Shown here: piece by piece, positions 1 through 8,118 of the stretch | Position numbering within the stretch: position 1 is the first letter of the stretch | Layout of the letters: each line of letters opens with the position of its first letter | From: CAYGTO01 sp964352815 | GTDB lineage: Bacteria > Pseudomonadota > Alphaproteobacteria > Rickettsiales > UBA3002 | DNA length: 64,000 bases | NCBI GenBank assembly: GCA_964352815.1 | Contig: CAYGTO010000001.1 | Coordinates: 1-64,000 of the forward strand | Reading direction: 5' to 3' | The notes under the pieces: generated by a model | What the model saw: the letters and a program-made list of their open reading frames with translations, nothing else | Told to the model about the DNA's origin: nothing | Database searches by the model: none | Position numbers and translations under genes: made by a program

Positions 1-1
1 T

Positions 2-3000
2 CTCGGCGGACAACGCGCCGGCCATGGCGGGTTCTTGGAGACGTCGGGGAAGGACACGCTCTATTCAGGTGGCTATGCGGATTTACGTAACCAAGCCGAT
101 GGCTATGAGAAGGGAACCTATTTGCTCGATCCAACCGATGTAACGATCTACGGGAACCACGAATCAGCCTATGACAGCACTGACCAGATTGGGTATTGGG
201 ATTTCAACGAGGGTGCAGGCGGCACGGCGAATGATGCGTTAGGTGCGAATGATGGGACCATTACGGGCGCGGCCTATTCGGCCAACCTTCCTGACACGCC
301 TTATGCAAACACGAACAGTTTAGAGTTTTTTGGCACCAATGATGAGGTGGATGTTGGTGATATTGACGCAATCGAGGCCTCACCTTTTAGCGTTAGCTTC
401 TGGGCGCGCTCAGACACCACCGCTGCGGACCAAGGGTTTGTCTACGATGGCAACCACGGGCTTGGTCAGCCGCTACTCATTTGGCGTGATGATTCGGCAA
501 ACCCAGCGATTCCTTATGTGAACGCCGGAGCTACGGATACGGTATCGCTACTTTTCCATGATGGCACAACGGACCACTGGGTGGCAGCACCATCTGGTTC
601 ATTCAATGACAATGATTGGCACCATATTTCAGCGAGCATCGATCCGGTCAATAATCTGATTAACCTGTTCATCGACGGGGTGGCGCAGCTTGGGGCGGCC
701 AACGGCGTAAATGTCGCGCATAATGGTGTACGCGCGAACGGGAATACGACAACCTTCGGATTGCCAAGTAACAATAATAATGATCTCGATGGGCATATGG
801 ATGAGGTCTTCTTCCATAACACAGTGCTCGACAGCATTCAGGTGAATGAGCTGATCGGGAACGCCTTTACGGTAGAAGGGCTCGAGATTATGTCGCAAAC
901 CGCGAATGTGATCGTGCAGGCGGATAATAACATCACGCTGGATTTGGACGGCGATACGGTCGATATGAATGCAGGCCGCTCGCTCACATTGACTGCGGGT
1001 AACGATATTCTCACTGCCTCAAACGGAACGATTAATACAAACAATGCGGATATTGTGTTCAATGCAAGCAATGCGATTACCATTGGGCACGATCTCACGC
1101 TGAACGCGCAAGGGACGGGCGATGTGATCTTTAACACCGGCGCAGGTTCGCTCGATGTGACGGCGGCGGGGACGCTGAATGTGTCGCAGGATAATCTCAC
1201 TTTGCTCGGGAATAATTTCTCGAATGCGGGGACGGTCAATGGCGACATGACCTGGCGCAGTGACACCTTCACCAGTGGCGCCTTCACAGGAACCGCGCAA
1301 TCCTTGACTGTTGAACAAGCAACGGGCGGTAATAGTCTGGATGTGGGGAGCGGCGGCGCCGGCACGGTGGTGATTTCTGATGCGATTGTAGCGGCATTGC
1401 AAGGCGGGTTTGGCACGATGACGTTCGGCCGCAGCGATGGTGGTGAGATTAATAATTATACGGATGATTTTGCTGACGATACGACTTTCCTGACCAATGA
1501 CAATTTCACCAATCATATTCGTTGGGCCAATGTGCAGGGGAATATGACGGTGACGGCAGGCGGGAACATTGCGAGCACTGAAGAGCTAGAGGTGGATGGC
1601 AATCACGATTTGACATTGACGGCGGGCGGGACGATCACCCTTACCGGCGGGATTGATATGAACAATGATGGGACGGCGACGCTGAATGCGATGGATGATG
1701 TGAACCCAACCATCTTCCTGCGTGGGAATTTGATCGGAGGGAATGCCAGCACGTTCACCTTCCTCGATGATGTCCAGGTGACGACAGGGAATTTGCAGGT
1801 GCGCGGCGGTACGATTAATGCGCGGGGCATCGATTCGAATAACCGCAATCTGACCTTCCGCCTGAATAATTATAACTTCACTGGCGGGGCGAACAGTATC
1901 GAAAATACCGGCGGTGGGAATACGATTCAGTTCCGTGGTCGTGCGGGCAATGACACCATTTCGGTAGGTAGCGCTACAGGTGTTTCGGATCTCACAGGCG
2001 CTAGCCTAGCGGCTGTTAATTTCGATGATTTTGCAACGGTGCGTTTCGGGAATGCGGGCTCTAATGGCAGCGTGACGATCGATACGAATCTCACGGTGAA
2101 TGCGAACCTGCAGCTCTTTACGAATGGTGATCTGAATGTGAATGGTGATCTCAATGTGACGGGCGCGGGGAATGATATCAGAACCGATTCCAATGGAACG
2201 CTGAGCCTGGCAGGAGATTTGGTTTCGGCGGCAGGCTTTATTGAAATTGAACATGCGGGTGATATCAATGTGACCGGCACCGGTGTCGATCTGACCGCGA
2301 GCACGAGCTATGTCGATATTGTCACTGGCGGTGCGAATGCGATTAACACGAATAATGAGCTGACTATTACGACGAACGATCTGCGGGCGGATGATAATTT
2401 CGTTGGCGATCTGACCTGGCGTGTGGCAGGCGGAGCGCCGACAGCTACCTTGGTGGCGGATACGACGGGGAATCTCACGCTCGAGCAAGTGAGCGCGAGC
2501 GACACGATTGATATCGGCTCGACTGTTTCAGGAGGCGATATTGGGGTGTCCGCAGCGCTGGCGACAACGCTGGGCAATGGCTTTGACCGCGTAACGTTCG
2601 GCCGCAGCGATGGCGGCGCGGTGGCGAATTATGCCACGAGTTTGAGCGGTGATACGGCGGTGCTCTCGAACGCAACCTTCACCAACCAGGCAGCGCTCAA
2701 TATGGGCGGGAATACGCTCGATGTGCGCACCACAGGCGATGTGATTCTGAATGATACGATTACCTCAACCTCAGCCGTTGCCAATGCGATTATTCTCTCG
2801 AGCGATGCGGACTTCGTGAACAATGCGGGTGCGGCGGCGCTGGTTACGCCAGCGAGTAACTGGCTGGTCTATGCCAATGATGAAGCAACCGCGACACTGG
2901 GCGGGTTGACGCCAGATCTCACGCAATATAGCACCGACATCGCGACCGATGCACCGGGGACACTGCTGACCGGTGATAATCGGGTGCTGTTTCAATCAGC

Positions 3001-3346
3001 TTTTGTAGCGCCACCTCCGCCGCCAGCACCACCTCCGCCACCCGCTCCAGGGCCAGGCGCAGACGGCGGATCGCTGGGGACGTTAGCGGCAAATGTGCGC
3101 GATGGGCTGCCGAACACGTTTGAAGTGACTTCGCAAGATCCGCGCGCAACATTGCAGCAGGGGGCGGTGCAAGAAACGCGCATCGTACAAACCGGCGGTA
3201 CGGGTAGCGGTGGCACGAATATTGGTGGGGCGGGACCTATGGCAGATACGGGCGTTGATCTCGGCCGCGCACAGATTGGCGGGCTGCTCTATATCGACCC
3301 CGCACTCGATCATATCTTAGCTGCATCTGAGGGGATGATTCGTTAG
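2..3346 (+). CDS. Filamentous-haemagglutinin-type adhesin, 3' part (5' truncated by window)
   Basis: The reading frame is open from base 2, and the first residues (GGHxGFLETSGK-like, then a LLDPTDVTI stretch) match the segment found well inside filamentous-haemagglutinin/two-partner secretion exoproteins. The true start therefore lies upstream, and the TTG at 35 is not a convincing start. Nucleotides about 185-860 encode a LamG/concanavalin-like sandwich: a YWDFNEG opening, a WARSD strand, a DNDWHHI strand and a closing GHMDEVFFHN. Then come long Asn/Gly/Thr-rich beta-helix repeats (LTLTAGNDI, NLTVNANL types). A duplicated unit carries TFGRSDGG at about 1421 and 2594. A Pro-Ala tract (about 3011-3055) precedes a Gly-rich C-terminus; no autotransporter barrel is visible. 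The likely role is a secreted surface adhesin exported by a TpsB partner not in this window. The fold class is well supported; the ligand is unknown. Confidence 0.8.
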   Translation, partial: LGGQRAGHGGFLETSGKDTLYSGGYADLRNQADGYEKGTYLLDPTDVTIYGNHESAYDSTDQIGYWDFNEGAGGTANDALGANDGTITGAAYSANLPDTPYANTNSLEFFGTNDEVDVGDIDAIEASPFSVSFWARSDTTAADQGFVYDGNHGLGQPLLIWRDDSANPAIPYVNAGATDTVSLLFHDGTTDHWVAAPSGSFNDNDWHHISASIDPVNNLINLFIDGVAQLGAANGVNVAHNGVRANGNTTTFGLPSNNNNDLDGHMDEVFFHNTVLDSIQVNELIGNAFTVEGLEIMSQTANVIVQADNNITLDLDGDTVDMNAGRSLTLTAGNDILTASNGTINTNNADIVFNASNAITIGHDLTLNAQGTGDVIFNTGAGSLDVTAAGTLNVSQDNLTLLGNNFSNAGTVNGDMTWRSDTFTSGAFTGTAQSLTVEQATGGNSLDVGSGGAGTVVISDAIVAALQGGFGTMTFGRSDGGEINNYTDDFADDTTFLTNDNFTNHIRWANVQGNMTVTAGGNIASTEELEVDGNHDLTLTAGGTITLTGGIDMNNDGTATLNAMDDVNPTIFLRGNLIGGNASTFTFLDDVQVTTGNLQVRGGTINARGIDSNNRNLTFRLNNYNFTGGANSIENTGGGNTIQFRGRAGNDTISVGSATGVSDLTGASLAAVNFDDFATVRFGNAGSNGSVTIDTNLTVNANLQLFTNGDLNVNGDLNVTGAGNDIRTDSNGTLSLAGDLVSAAGFIEIEHAGDINVTGTGVDLTASTSYVDIVTGGANAINTNNELTITTNDLRADDNFVGDLTWRVAGGAPTATLVADTTGNLTLEQVSASDTIDIGSTVSGGDIGVSAALATTLGNGFDRVTFGRSDGGAVANYATSLSGDTAVLSNATFTNQAALNMGGNTLDVRTTGDVILNDTITSTSAVANAIILSSDADFVNNAGAAALVTPASNWLVYANDEATATLGGLTPDLTQYSTDIATDAPGTLLTGDNRVLFQSAFVAPPPPPAPPPPPAPGPGADGGSLGTLAANVRDGLPNTFEVTSQDPRATLQQGAVQETRIVQTGGTGSGGTNIGGAGPMADTGVDLGRAQIGGLLYIDPALDHILAASEGMIR

Positions 3347-3360
3347 TACCATCAGAATGA

Positions 3361-3434
3361 TGGAGGCCCGGGAGGGAATCGAACCCCCGTACAAGGATTT
3401 GCAATCCTCTGCGTAACCACTCCGCCACCGGGCC
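3361..3434 (-). tRNA. tRNA-Cys (GCA)
   Basis: Read on the minus strand, the acceptor arms GGCCCGG and CCGGGCC pair over seven base pairs. The anticodon stem-loop is AGGATTGCAAATCCT with anticodon GCA, the T-arm contains GGTTCGATTCC, the discriminator is T (U73, as expected for tRNA-Cys), and CCA is encoded at 3361-3363. The 3' end faces the adhesin gene, whose stop codon is only 14 bases away, so this tRNA could mark the edge of an inserted segment. Confidence 0.95.
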
Positions 3435-3613
3435 ATGTGAGAGAAATCTCCTCAATATGCGGATCCTTGATGTAGATTGTTCCCCAAATCCGGTCAAGTA
3501 AAAAGCCTCGCGCGGCGTTTCGCGTCGATGCACAGCGAAAATGTGAGCGGATCACAAGATGTGCTTGTGCATTTGCGAAGCCACACTATATTTTGAGTAA
3601 ACGGGGAGAACCT

Positions 3614-4288
3614 ATGCCAGCTCATGCACAATCGCGACAAGCTATGATTCAAGGTCAGCTTGAGCCTCAGCTCGTGCTGAATGATGCTATTTTGAAGGTG
3701 ATCAACACCGTGCCGCGCGAGCCTTTTGTGAGGGAAGTGGTGGCATCGGTGGCGTATCTCGATGATTCGCTGCCAATGGGCGCGGGGCGCAACGTGATGT
3801 CCCCGGTCGCGATTGGCCATATGTTGCAAGCGGCGGATTTGAAGCCAACGGACCGCGTGCTCGATGTGGGCTGCGGAACGGGCTATATGGCGACGATGCT
3901 GGCTTACTTGGTGAGTAATGTCTATGCGGTGGAAGAGAATCGTGAGCTTTCGGGGAAGGCGCGCGGGATATTGACCGATCTCGGTGTGAGTAATGTCGAT
4001 ATTATTTCGGCGCCGCTGGTGGCGGGCTATCCAGATCAAGCGCCGTATGATGCGATCTTTATTGAAGGGGCGATTGGTACCATGCCGTCGAGCCTATTTG
4101 AGCAGCTCAAAGAGAATGGGGTGATGCTGTTTATTGAAGCGAGTCAGTCGATGCCTGCGAGCGATCATGCGATGGGCAAGCTGATGGTGTGCCGCCGCGT
4201 GGGTGGGCATGTTGAAGTGTCGGAGAAGGGCGAGTTTTCCGTGCCGCTTCTGCCGGGCTTTGCGAAAAAAGAAGGGTTTACATTTTAA
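3614..4288 (+). CDS. pcm: Protein-L-isoaspartate O-methyltransferase family
   Basis: A 224-residue cytosolic methyltransferase related to PCMT, which uses S-adenosylmethionine to repair isoaspartyl residues in damaged proteins. The SAM-binding motif I is clear (VLDVGCGTGYMATML, about residues 77-91), followed by a VYAVEENRELS strand for the ribose and a DAIFIEGAIG strand. An upstream TTG at 3593 is also in frame, but the ATG at 3614 has a strong GGGGAGAA ribosome site six bases ahead, so it is preferred. It sits six bases before tolC, the arrangement often seen in Alphaproteobacteria, and is probably cotranscribed with it. Alphaproteobacterial members of this subgroup are often catalytically untested, so the substrate is inferred from the family. 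Confidence 0.88.
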   Translation: MPAHAQSRQAMIQGQLEPQLVLNDAILKVINTVPREPFVREVVASVAYLDDSLPMGAGRNVMSPVAIGHMLQAADLKPTDRVLDVGCGTGYMATMLAYLVSNVYAVEENRELSGKARGILTDLGVSNVDIISAPLVAGYPDQAPYDAIFIEGAIGTMPSSLFEQLKENGVMLFIEASQSMPASDHAMGKLMVCRRVGGHVEVSEKGEFSVPLLPGFAKKEGFTF

Positions 4289-4294
4289 GGCGCT

Positions 4295-5719
4295 ATGAAA
4301 CGATTCTTCCGACCCTGTTTGAACATAAGTACGGCTCTGGTGAGCGCGGCGATACTATCGGGCGCATCGTTGGCGATGGCGCAGACGCCGCTGCCTGCTC
4401 CGGGGCAACCATCCGCGCCGAATCAGGCGCAAGCTCAGCAGCTCGATATGTTTACCCAGGCGCTGACCTCGGCCTATATGACGAACCCGCAAATACGTGC
4501 GCAGCGTGAAGCGCTGAAAGCAACGGATGAAGGGGTGAACCAGGCGCTGTCCAACTTCCGTCCGACCATTACGGCGAATTATCAGAATGGCCGGCAGAAG
4601 GTGGAGGTGAATGGCACCAACTCGACGACCGACGATGTTGAGATTCGCGCGCTGAATTTGAATCAACCGCTGTTCCGTGGTGGACGCACCTTGGCGGCTT
4701 ATTCGCGGACGCGCAATGAGGTGCGTGCGGGGCGTGAAGATTTGCGTGATGTGGAGCAGAACACCTTGCTGAGCGGGATCACGGCCTATATGGATGTGCT
4801 GCAAAACCAGTCGATTGTTGAGCTGAGCCGGAATAATGAGGACGTGTTACAGGAGCAACTCCGCGCGGCACAGCAGCGTTTCGATGTGGGTGAGGTGACG
4901 CGTACCGATGTGGCGCAAGCGCAGGCGCGTTTGGCTCGGGCAAAGGCGGATACGGTGGAAGCGGTCGGGAATCTCGAAAGCGCTATGGCGAGTTTTGAAC
5001 GGGTGATTGGCTTTGCGCCGGATCAGGTGCTGACCGTGCCGCAGCAATTCCCTACGCTGCCGGTGAGTTTGGATGAGGCGTTGGACGTTGGGCTAAAGCG
5101 AAATGCAGCATTGCTTGCGGCGAACTATCAATATGAAGCGGCTGATGATGCTATCTATGAAGAGATTGGCGTGTTGCTTCCTGAGGTCAGTTTGCAGGGC
5201 TCTATGCAGAAAAGCGATTCGCCAAATGCGTTTGACGCGACGCGTATTGATACGGACGCGCTGCTACTCAACGTGTCGATTCCGCTCTATCAATCAGGCG
5301 CGGAACATTCGCGTGTGCGTGCGGCCAAGAAGCGTGCGAAACAGCAGCAATATGCGCGTGATGATCAGGGCGAGGCAGTGCGCGAAGGGATCGTTCAGGC
5401 GTGGGAAGATTGGCAAACCAGTATTGCCACCATTGCGGCGCAAAAGTCACAGATCAATGCAGCGGAAGTCGCGCTTGAAGGGGTGAAGCAAGAGCAGCGC
5501 TTCGGTGAGCGGACCGTGCTTGATGTGCTCGATGCGGAACAAGAATTGTTCGCGGCGCGCGTTGCGTTGGTGCAGGCGCAGCGGAATCGTATCGTATCGA
5601 TTTATAATTTGGTGGCGACATTGGGTCAGCTCACGGCAAATGATTTGAGCTTGCCGGTGCCATATTACGACCCGAGCGAACATTATGATGATGTTCAATT
5701 CCAGTTCCTCGGCTGGTAA
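4295..5719 (+). CDS. tolC: TolC-family outer-membrane efflux/type I secretion channel
   Basis: 474 residues, the usual TolC length. An N-terminal signal peptide ends near residue 30 (SGASLAMAQ). Two tandem OEP repeats follow, each rich in Gln/Ala/Arg coiled-coil helices; typical landmarks are LNLNQPLFRGGRT in the first half, LLNVSIPLYQSGAEHSRVRAA in the second, and FGERTVLDVLDAEQELFAARVALVQAQRN near the end of the second helical pair. The product is the trimeric outer-membrane duct used with inner-membrane ABC or RND pumps. None of those partners is in the window. It follows pcm with a six-base gap and is probably translated from the same message. Confidence 0.93.
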   Translation: MKRFFRPCLNISTALVSAAILSGASLAMAQTPLPAPGQPSAPNQAQAQQLDMFTQALTSAYMTNPQIRAQREALKATDEGVNQALSNFRPTITANYQNGRQKVEVNGTNSTTDDVEIRALNLNQPLFRGGRTLAAYSRTRNEVRAGREDLRDVEQNTLLSGITAYMDVLQNQSIVELSRNNEDVLQEQLRAAQQRFDVGEVTRTDVAQAQARLARAKADTVEAVGNLESAMASFERVIGFAPDQVLTVPQQFPTLPVSLDEALDVGLKRNAALLAANYQYEAADDAIYEEIGVLLPEVSLQGSMQKSDSPNAFDATRIDTDALLLNVSIPLYQSGAEHSRVRAAKKRAKQQQYARDDQGEAVREGIVQAWEDWQTSIATIAAQKSQINAAEVALEGVKQEQRFGERTVLDVLDAEQELFAARVALVQAQRNRIVSIYNLVATLGQLTANDLSLPVPYYDPSEHYDDVQFQFLGW

Positions 5720-5969
5720 CACCTCATATTTTGAATCTTCCATGGCTACAAAATGCATTGTTTAAAAATTCTTTGCGCACGTACCAACATCTACGCTTAC
5801 GCAGAATTTTGAAACAAAAACATTTTTCGCCTATGGGACATTCAAAATCTAAGCGACGGTTATACGGTCTTTGAAACGGATCGCTAAACTGATAAATGTG
5901 ACTTTCTGCTAGTCACGCCGCGTCGAATTTGCTACGATGCAAAAAAATACAGATAAAACAGGGGTGTCG

Positions 5970-6758
5970 ATGGCTGCGGAAGAGGCGTCTGAAGAACAAT
6001 CCATGGAAGAGATTCTGCAATCGATCAAAAAGATCATTGCGGATGACGATGGAGAAGACAATATCGAAGTGCCTGCACCAGAGCCAGAAGGGCTTGATGC
6101 TCTCGAGGCTGCGGAAGAAGAAGAGATCGAAATCGCGACGGTTGATGAGACTCCCGAGCCTGCGTCTGAACCCAAAGAAGCAAAAGATGACGCGCCTGCG
6201 GCCGAAGAGCCGGCAGCCGAGATGGAATTGCTCGATGATGAGGATTTCTTCGATATTAATGACGTGATCAGTGACGGGACTGAAGAGTCGGCGCCTGCAG
6301 AGAAAGCGGCTGAGCCCGCACCGACGCCAGACCCCGAGCCAGAACCGGAACCTGCGGCGGCTGAACCCGCGCCGACACCAGAGCCAATGCCTGCCCCAGA
6401 AGCAGAGGAAGAAGATGTGCTCGATCTGAGTGCGTTCGAGGAAGACACGCATGAGTTTTCGGAGCTAGAAGATTCCATTACGCCGCAAGAGCCTGCGACT
6501 GAAATGGCCACTGAATCGGTCGACGCAGGCGCGCTGCTGAGCGAAGAGACAATCAGCAAAGCCTCTTCTGCGCTTGCGCAATTGAAACAGCCGAAAGCGG
6601 CAGAGGCTAAAGGGCTGCATTTCCGCTCGGGCACTACGGTGGAAGATCTGGTGCTTGAAGCACTGCGTCCAATGATGCGCGAATGGCTCAATAATGAGTT
6701 GCCGGCGACCGTTGAGCGTTTGGTACAAGAAGAGATTCGCCGCCTTTCTAACAGTTAA
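5970..6758 (+). CDS. popZ: PopZ-like polar organising protein (DUF2497)
   Basis: 262 residues with the PopZ layout: a short N-terminal helix beginning MEEILQSIKKIIADDD, a long disordered linker dominated by Glu, Pro and Ala, and a conserved C-terminal helical region (DLVLEALRPMMREWLNNELP, then VERLVQEEIRRLS) that drives oligomerisation. In Caulobacter, PopZ forms the pole-anchoring matrix that captures ParB-parS and cell-cycle regulators. An in-frame ATG exists at 5937, but the ATG at 5970 follows an AGGGG site at suitable spacing and gives the family-typical N-terminus. popZ normally precedes valS in this neighbourhood; here an ankyrin protein follows instead. The linker is unusually Pro-Glu rich, with Glu-Pro repeats at about 6310-6400. 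Confidence 0.88.
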   Translation: MAAEEASEEQSMEEILQSIKKIIADDDGEDNIEVPAPEPEGLDALEAAEEEEIEIATVDETPEPASEPKEAKDDAPAAEEPAAEMELLDDEDFFDINDVISDGTEESAPAEKAAEPAPTPDPEPEPEPAAAEPAPTPEPMPAPEAEEEDVLDLSAFEEDTHEFSELEDSITPQEPATEMATESVDAGALLSEETISKASSALAQLKQPKAAEAKGLHFRSGTTVEDLVLEALRPMMREWLNNELPATVERLVQEEIRRLSNS

Positions 6759-6828
6759 ACGATCGTTCAATTCCCCATGGTCTTTTTCTCTGATGTGCGC
6801 TATAGTGCAATGAAGAACTGGGGGTGTT

Positions 6829-8073
6829 GTGTACCGCATTGCGATTCTGGGAGTCATGGCTGTTGTGCCGCTTGTCGCGGTCGCGCAAGAGCTTGATTTG
6901 CCTCCGCTGCCCGGGCTTGAAGATATTCCCTCAACCGACATTAGTGCACCGAAAGAAGATCCGACGATGGTTAACCCGGCGGCGGATATTTTGGGTGATG
7001 CGGCGACGCCCGAAGATGAGAGCCTGCTGATTGAAGACCCGTCGATTCTCCCTGGGATCAATATTGAACCAGAAGAAAGCGCGCTAGAAGGTGGTACACC
7101 TTCGGATACACCGTCTGAAGCGCTTGCTGATATTCCACCGCTTGAGCTAGAGACACTGGATGATTTGCTGCTGCAAAATGAAGAAGCAGCATCTGCTGAC
7201 GTCACGGATACAGCCGCCGATGCAGACGCGCTCGCGCTGCCGACATTGGAAGAGGCTGAAGCGATGGATGCGCTGAAAGAGGCTAAAGCATCTGCAGAGG
7301 CAGAGATTCCGCCGCTTCCTGAATTTGGTCTTCCAGAGACTGCTGAGGGAGAGGCGCTCGAAGCCACGCAAACGGAGACGGGCCTACCGCCATTGCCGCT
7401 ACCAGGCGCTGAAATGGCTGAAGCACCTACAGCTCCGACGCCGACAGATACGGCCGCCGCGCCGGCTCCGCCAGTGTTACCATTCCCCGCAGTGCCTGCC
7501 TTACCCGGGCAGCCGGAGCGTGATGGTAACCCAGTGATCACCTTTGGCGCGCCGGTGGATGCAGTGCCGCCCTTGGGAGATGTTGCGCCTTTAGCGCCCG
7601 TTGAAGCGAAGGATCCGTATCAGAAATATGCGGGCAAGATGCCGAAGAATCCGGCGAAAACCAAGCTGCGTTATGACTATAATTATAAGCGTCAATATTT
7701 GCCGCCGCAGATTTACCGCACGGAATATGATCGTGAGAATAAGCATTTGCCGCGCGCCCGTAGCATCGATGATTATGAACGTGCTGTGTTTGTCGCAGCG
7801 CAGAAGAATGATACGAATGGTTTGCGCGCGCTCAAGCGCCAGATTGGCACGCTGCAGTTGCGAAGCGATAGCGGCGATACGCCGTTGATGGTGGCGGCAC
7901 ATGCGGGCGCGCTAGATGCGGCATTCTTGCTGATTGCGCATGGGGCGAATGTGTCGGATCGAAACTACCGCGGCGCGTCAGCGATTGATTATGCACGGGC
8001 TCGCGGCGATCACGCCATGATGCAGCTTCTTAGTAGTCCGTCACCACTGGCGTCACGTGTGAAGCTCCCATAG
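6829..8073 (+). CDS. Exported Pro/Glu-rich protein with C-terminal ankyrin repeats
   Basis: 414 residues starting at GTG. An N-terminal hydrophobic segment (YRIAILGVMAVVPLVAVAQ) looks like a signal peptide with cleavage near VAQ, so the protein is probably periplasmic. Residues about 20-255 are low-complexity, rich in Pro, Glu, Ala and Leu with recurring LPPLP motifs. The last 110 residues hold two to three ankyrin repeats (GDTPLMVAAHAGALDAAFLLIAHGANV, then GASAIDYARARGDHAMMQLL). A -10-like TATAGT lies at 6801. Periplasmic ankyrin proteins usually mediate protein contacts; no partner can be named. Its position after popZ, where valS is commonly found, is unusual. The fold call is firm, the function unknown. 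Confidence 0.8.
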   Translation: MYRIAILGVMAVVPLVAVAQELDLPPLPGLEDIPSTDISAPKEDPTMVNPAADILGDAATPEDESLLIEDPSILPGINIEPEESALEGGTPSDTPSEALADIPPLELETLDDLLLQNEEAASADVTDTAADADALALPTLEEAEAMDALKEAKASAEAEIPPLPEFGLPETAEGEALEATQTETGLPPLPLPGAEMAEAPTAPTPTDTAAAPAPPVLPFPAVPALPGQPERDGNPVITFGAPVDAVPPLGDVAPLAPVEAKDPYQKYAGKMPKNPAKTKLRYDYNYKRQYLPPQIYRTEYDRENKHLPRARSIDDYERAVFVAAQKNDTNGLRALKRQIGTLQLRSDSGDTPLMVAAHAGALDAAFLLIAHGANVSDRNYRGASAIDYARARGDHAMMQLLSSPSPLASRVKLP

Positions 8074-8118
8074 CTGCTTTCAACTTTACTTTTTGTTTGC
8101 GCATGCTAATTCATAAGC

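Noticed and set aside
838..1416. Minus-strand frame inside the adhesin
   Set aside because: Produced by the repetitive Asn/Asp/Thr codons of the adhesin; no start signal or conserved motif.
5720..5969. Possible regulatory RNA between tolC and popZ
   Set aside because: Only a weak inverted pair TTTTGAAT/ATTCAAAA about 120 bases apart; not enough to call a structure.
5909..6691. Long minus-strand frame of Ser/Ala-rich sequence opposite popZ
   Set aside because: It is the antisense of Glu/Pro/Ala-rich codons in popZ, has no domain pattern or ribosome site, and popZ is clearly the real gene.
6465..7541. 358-codon minus-strand frame opposite popZ and the ankyrin gene
   Set aside because: Composition (Ser/Gly/Ala repeats) is what the acidic low-complexity plus-strand gene gives in antisense; it spans two real genes.
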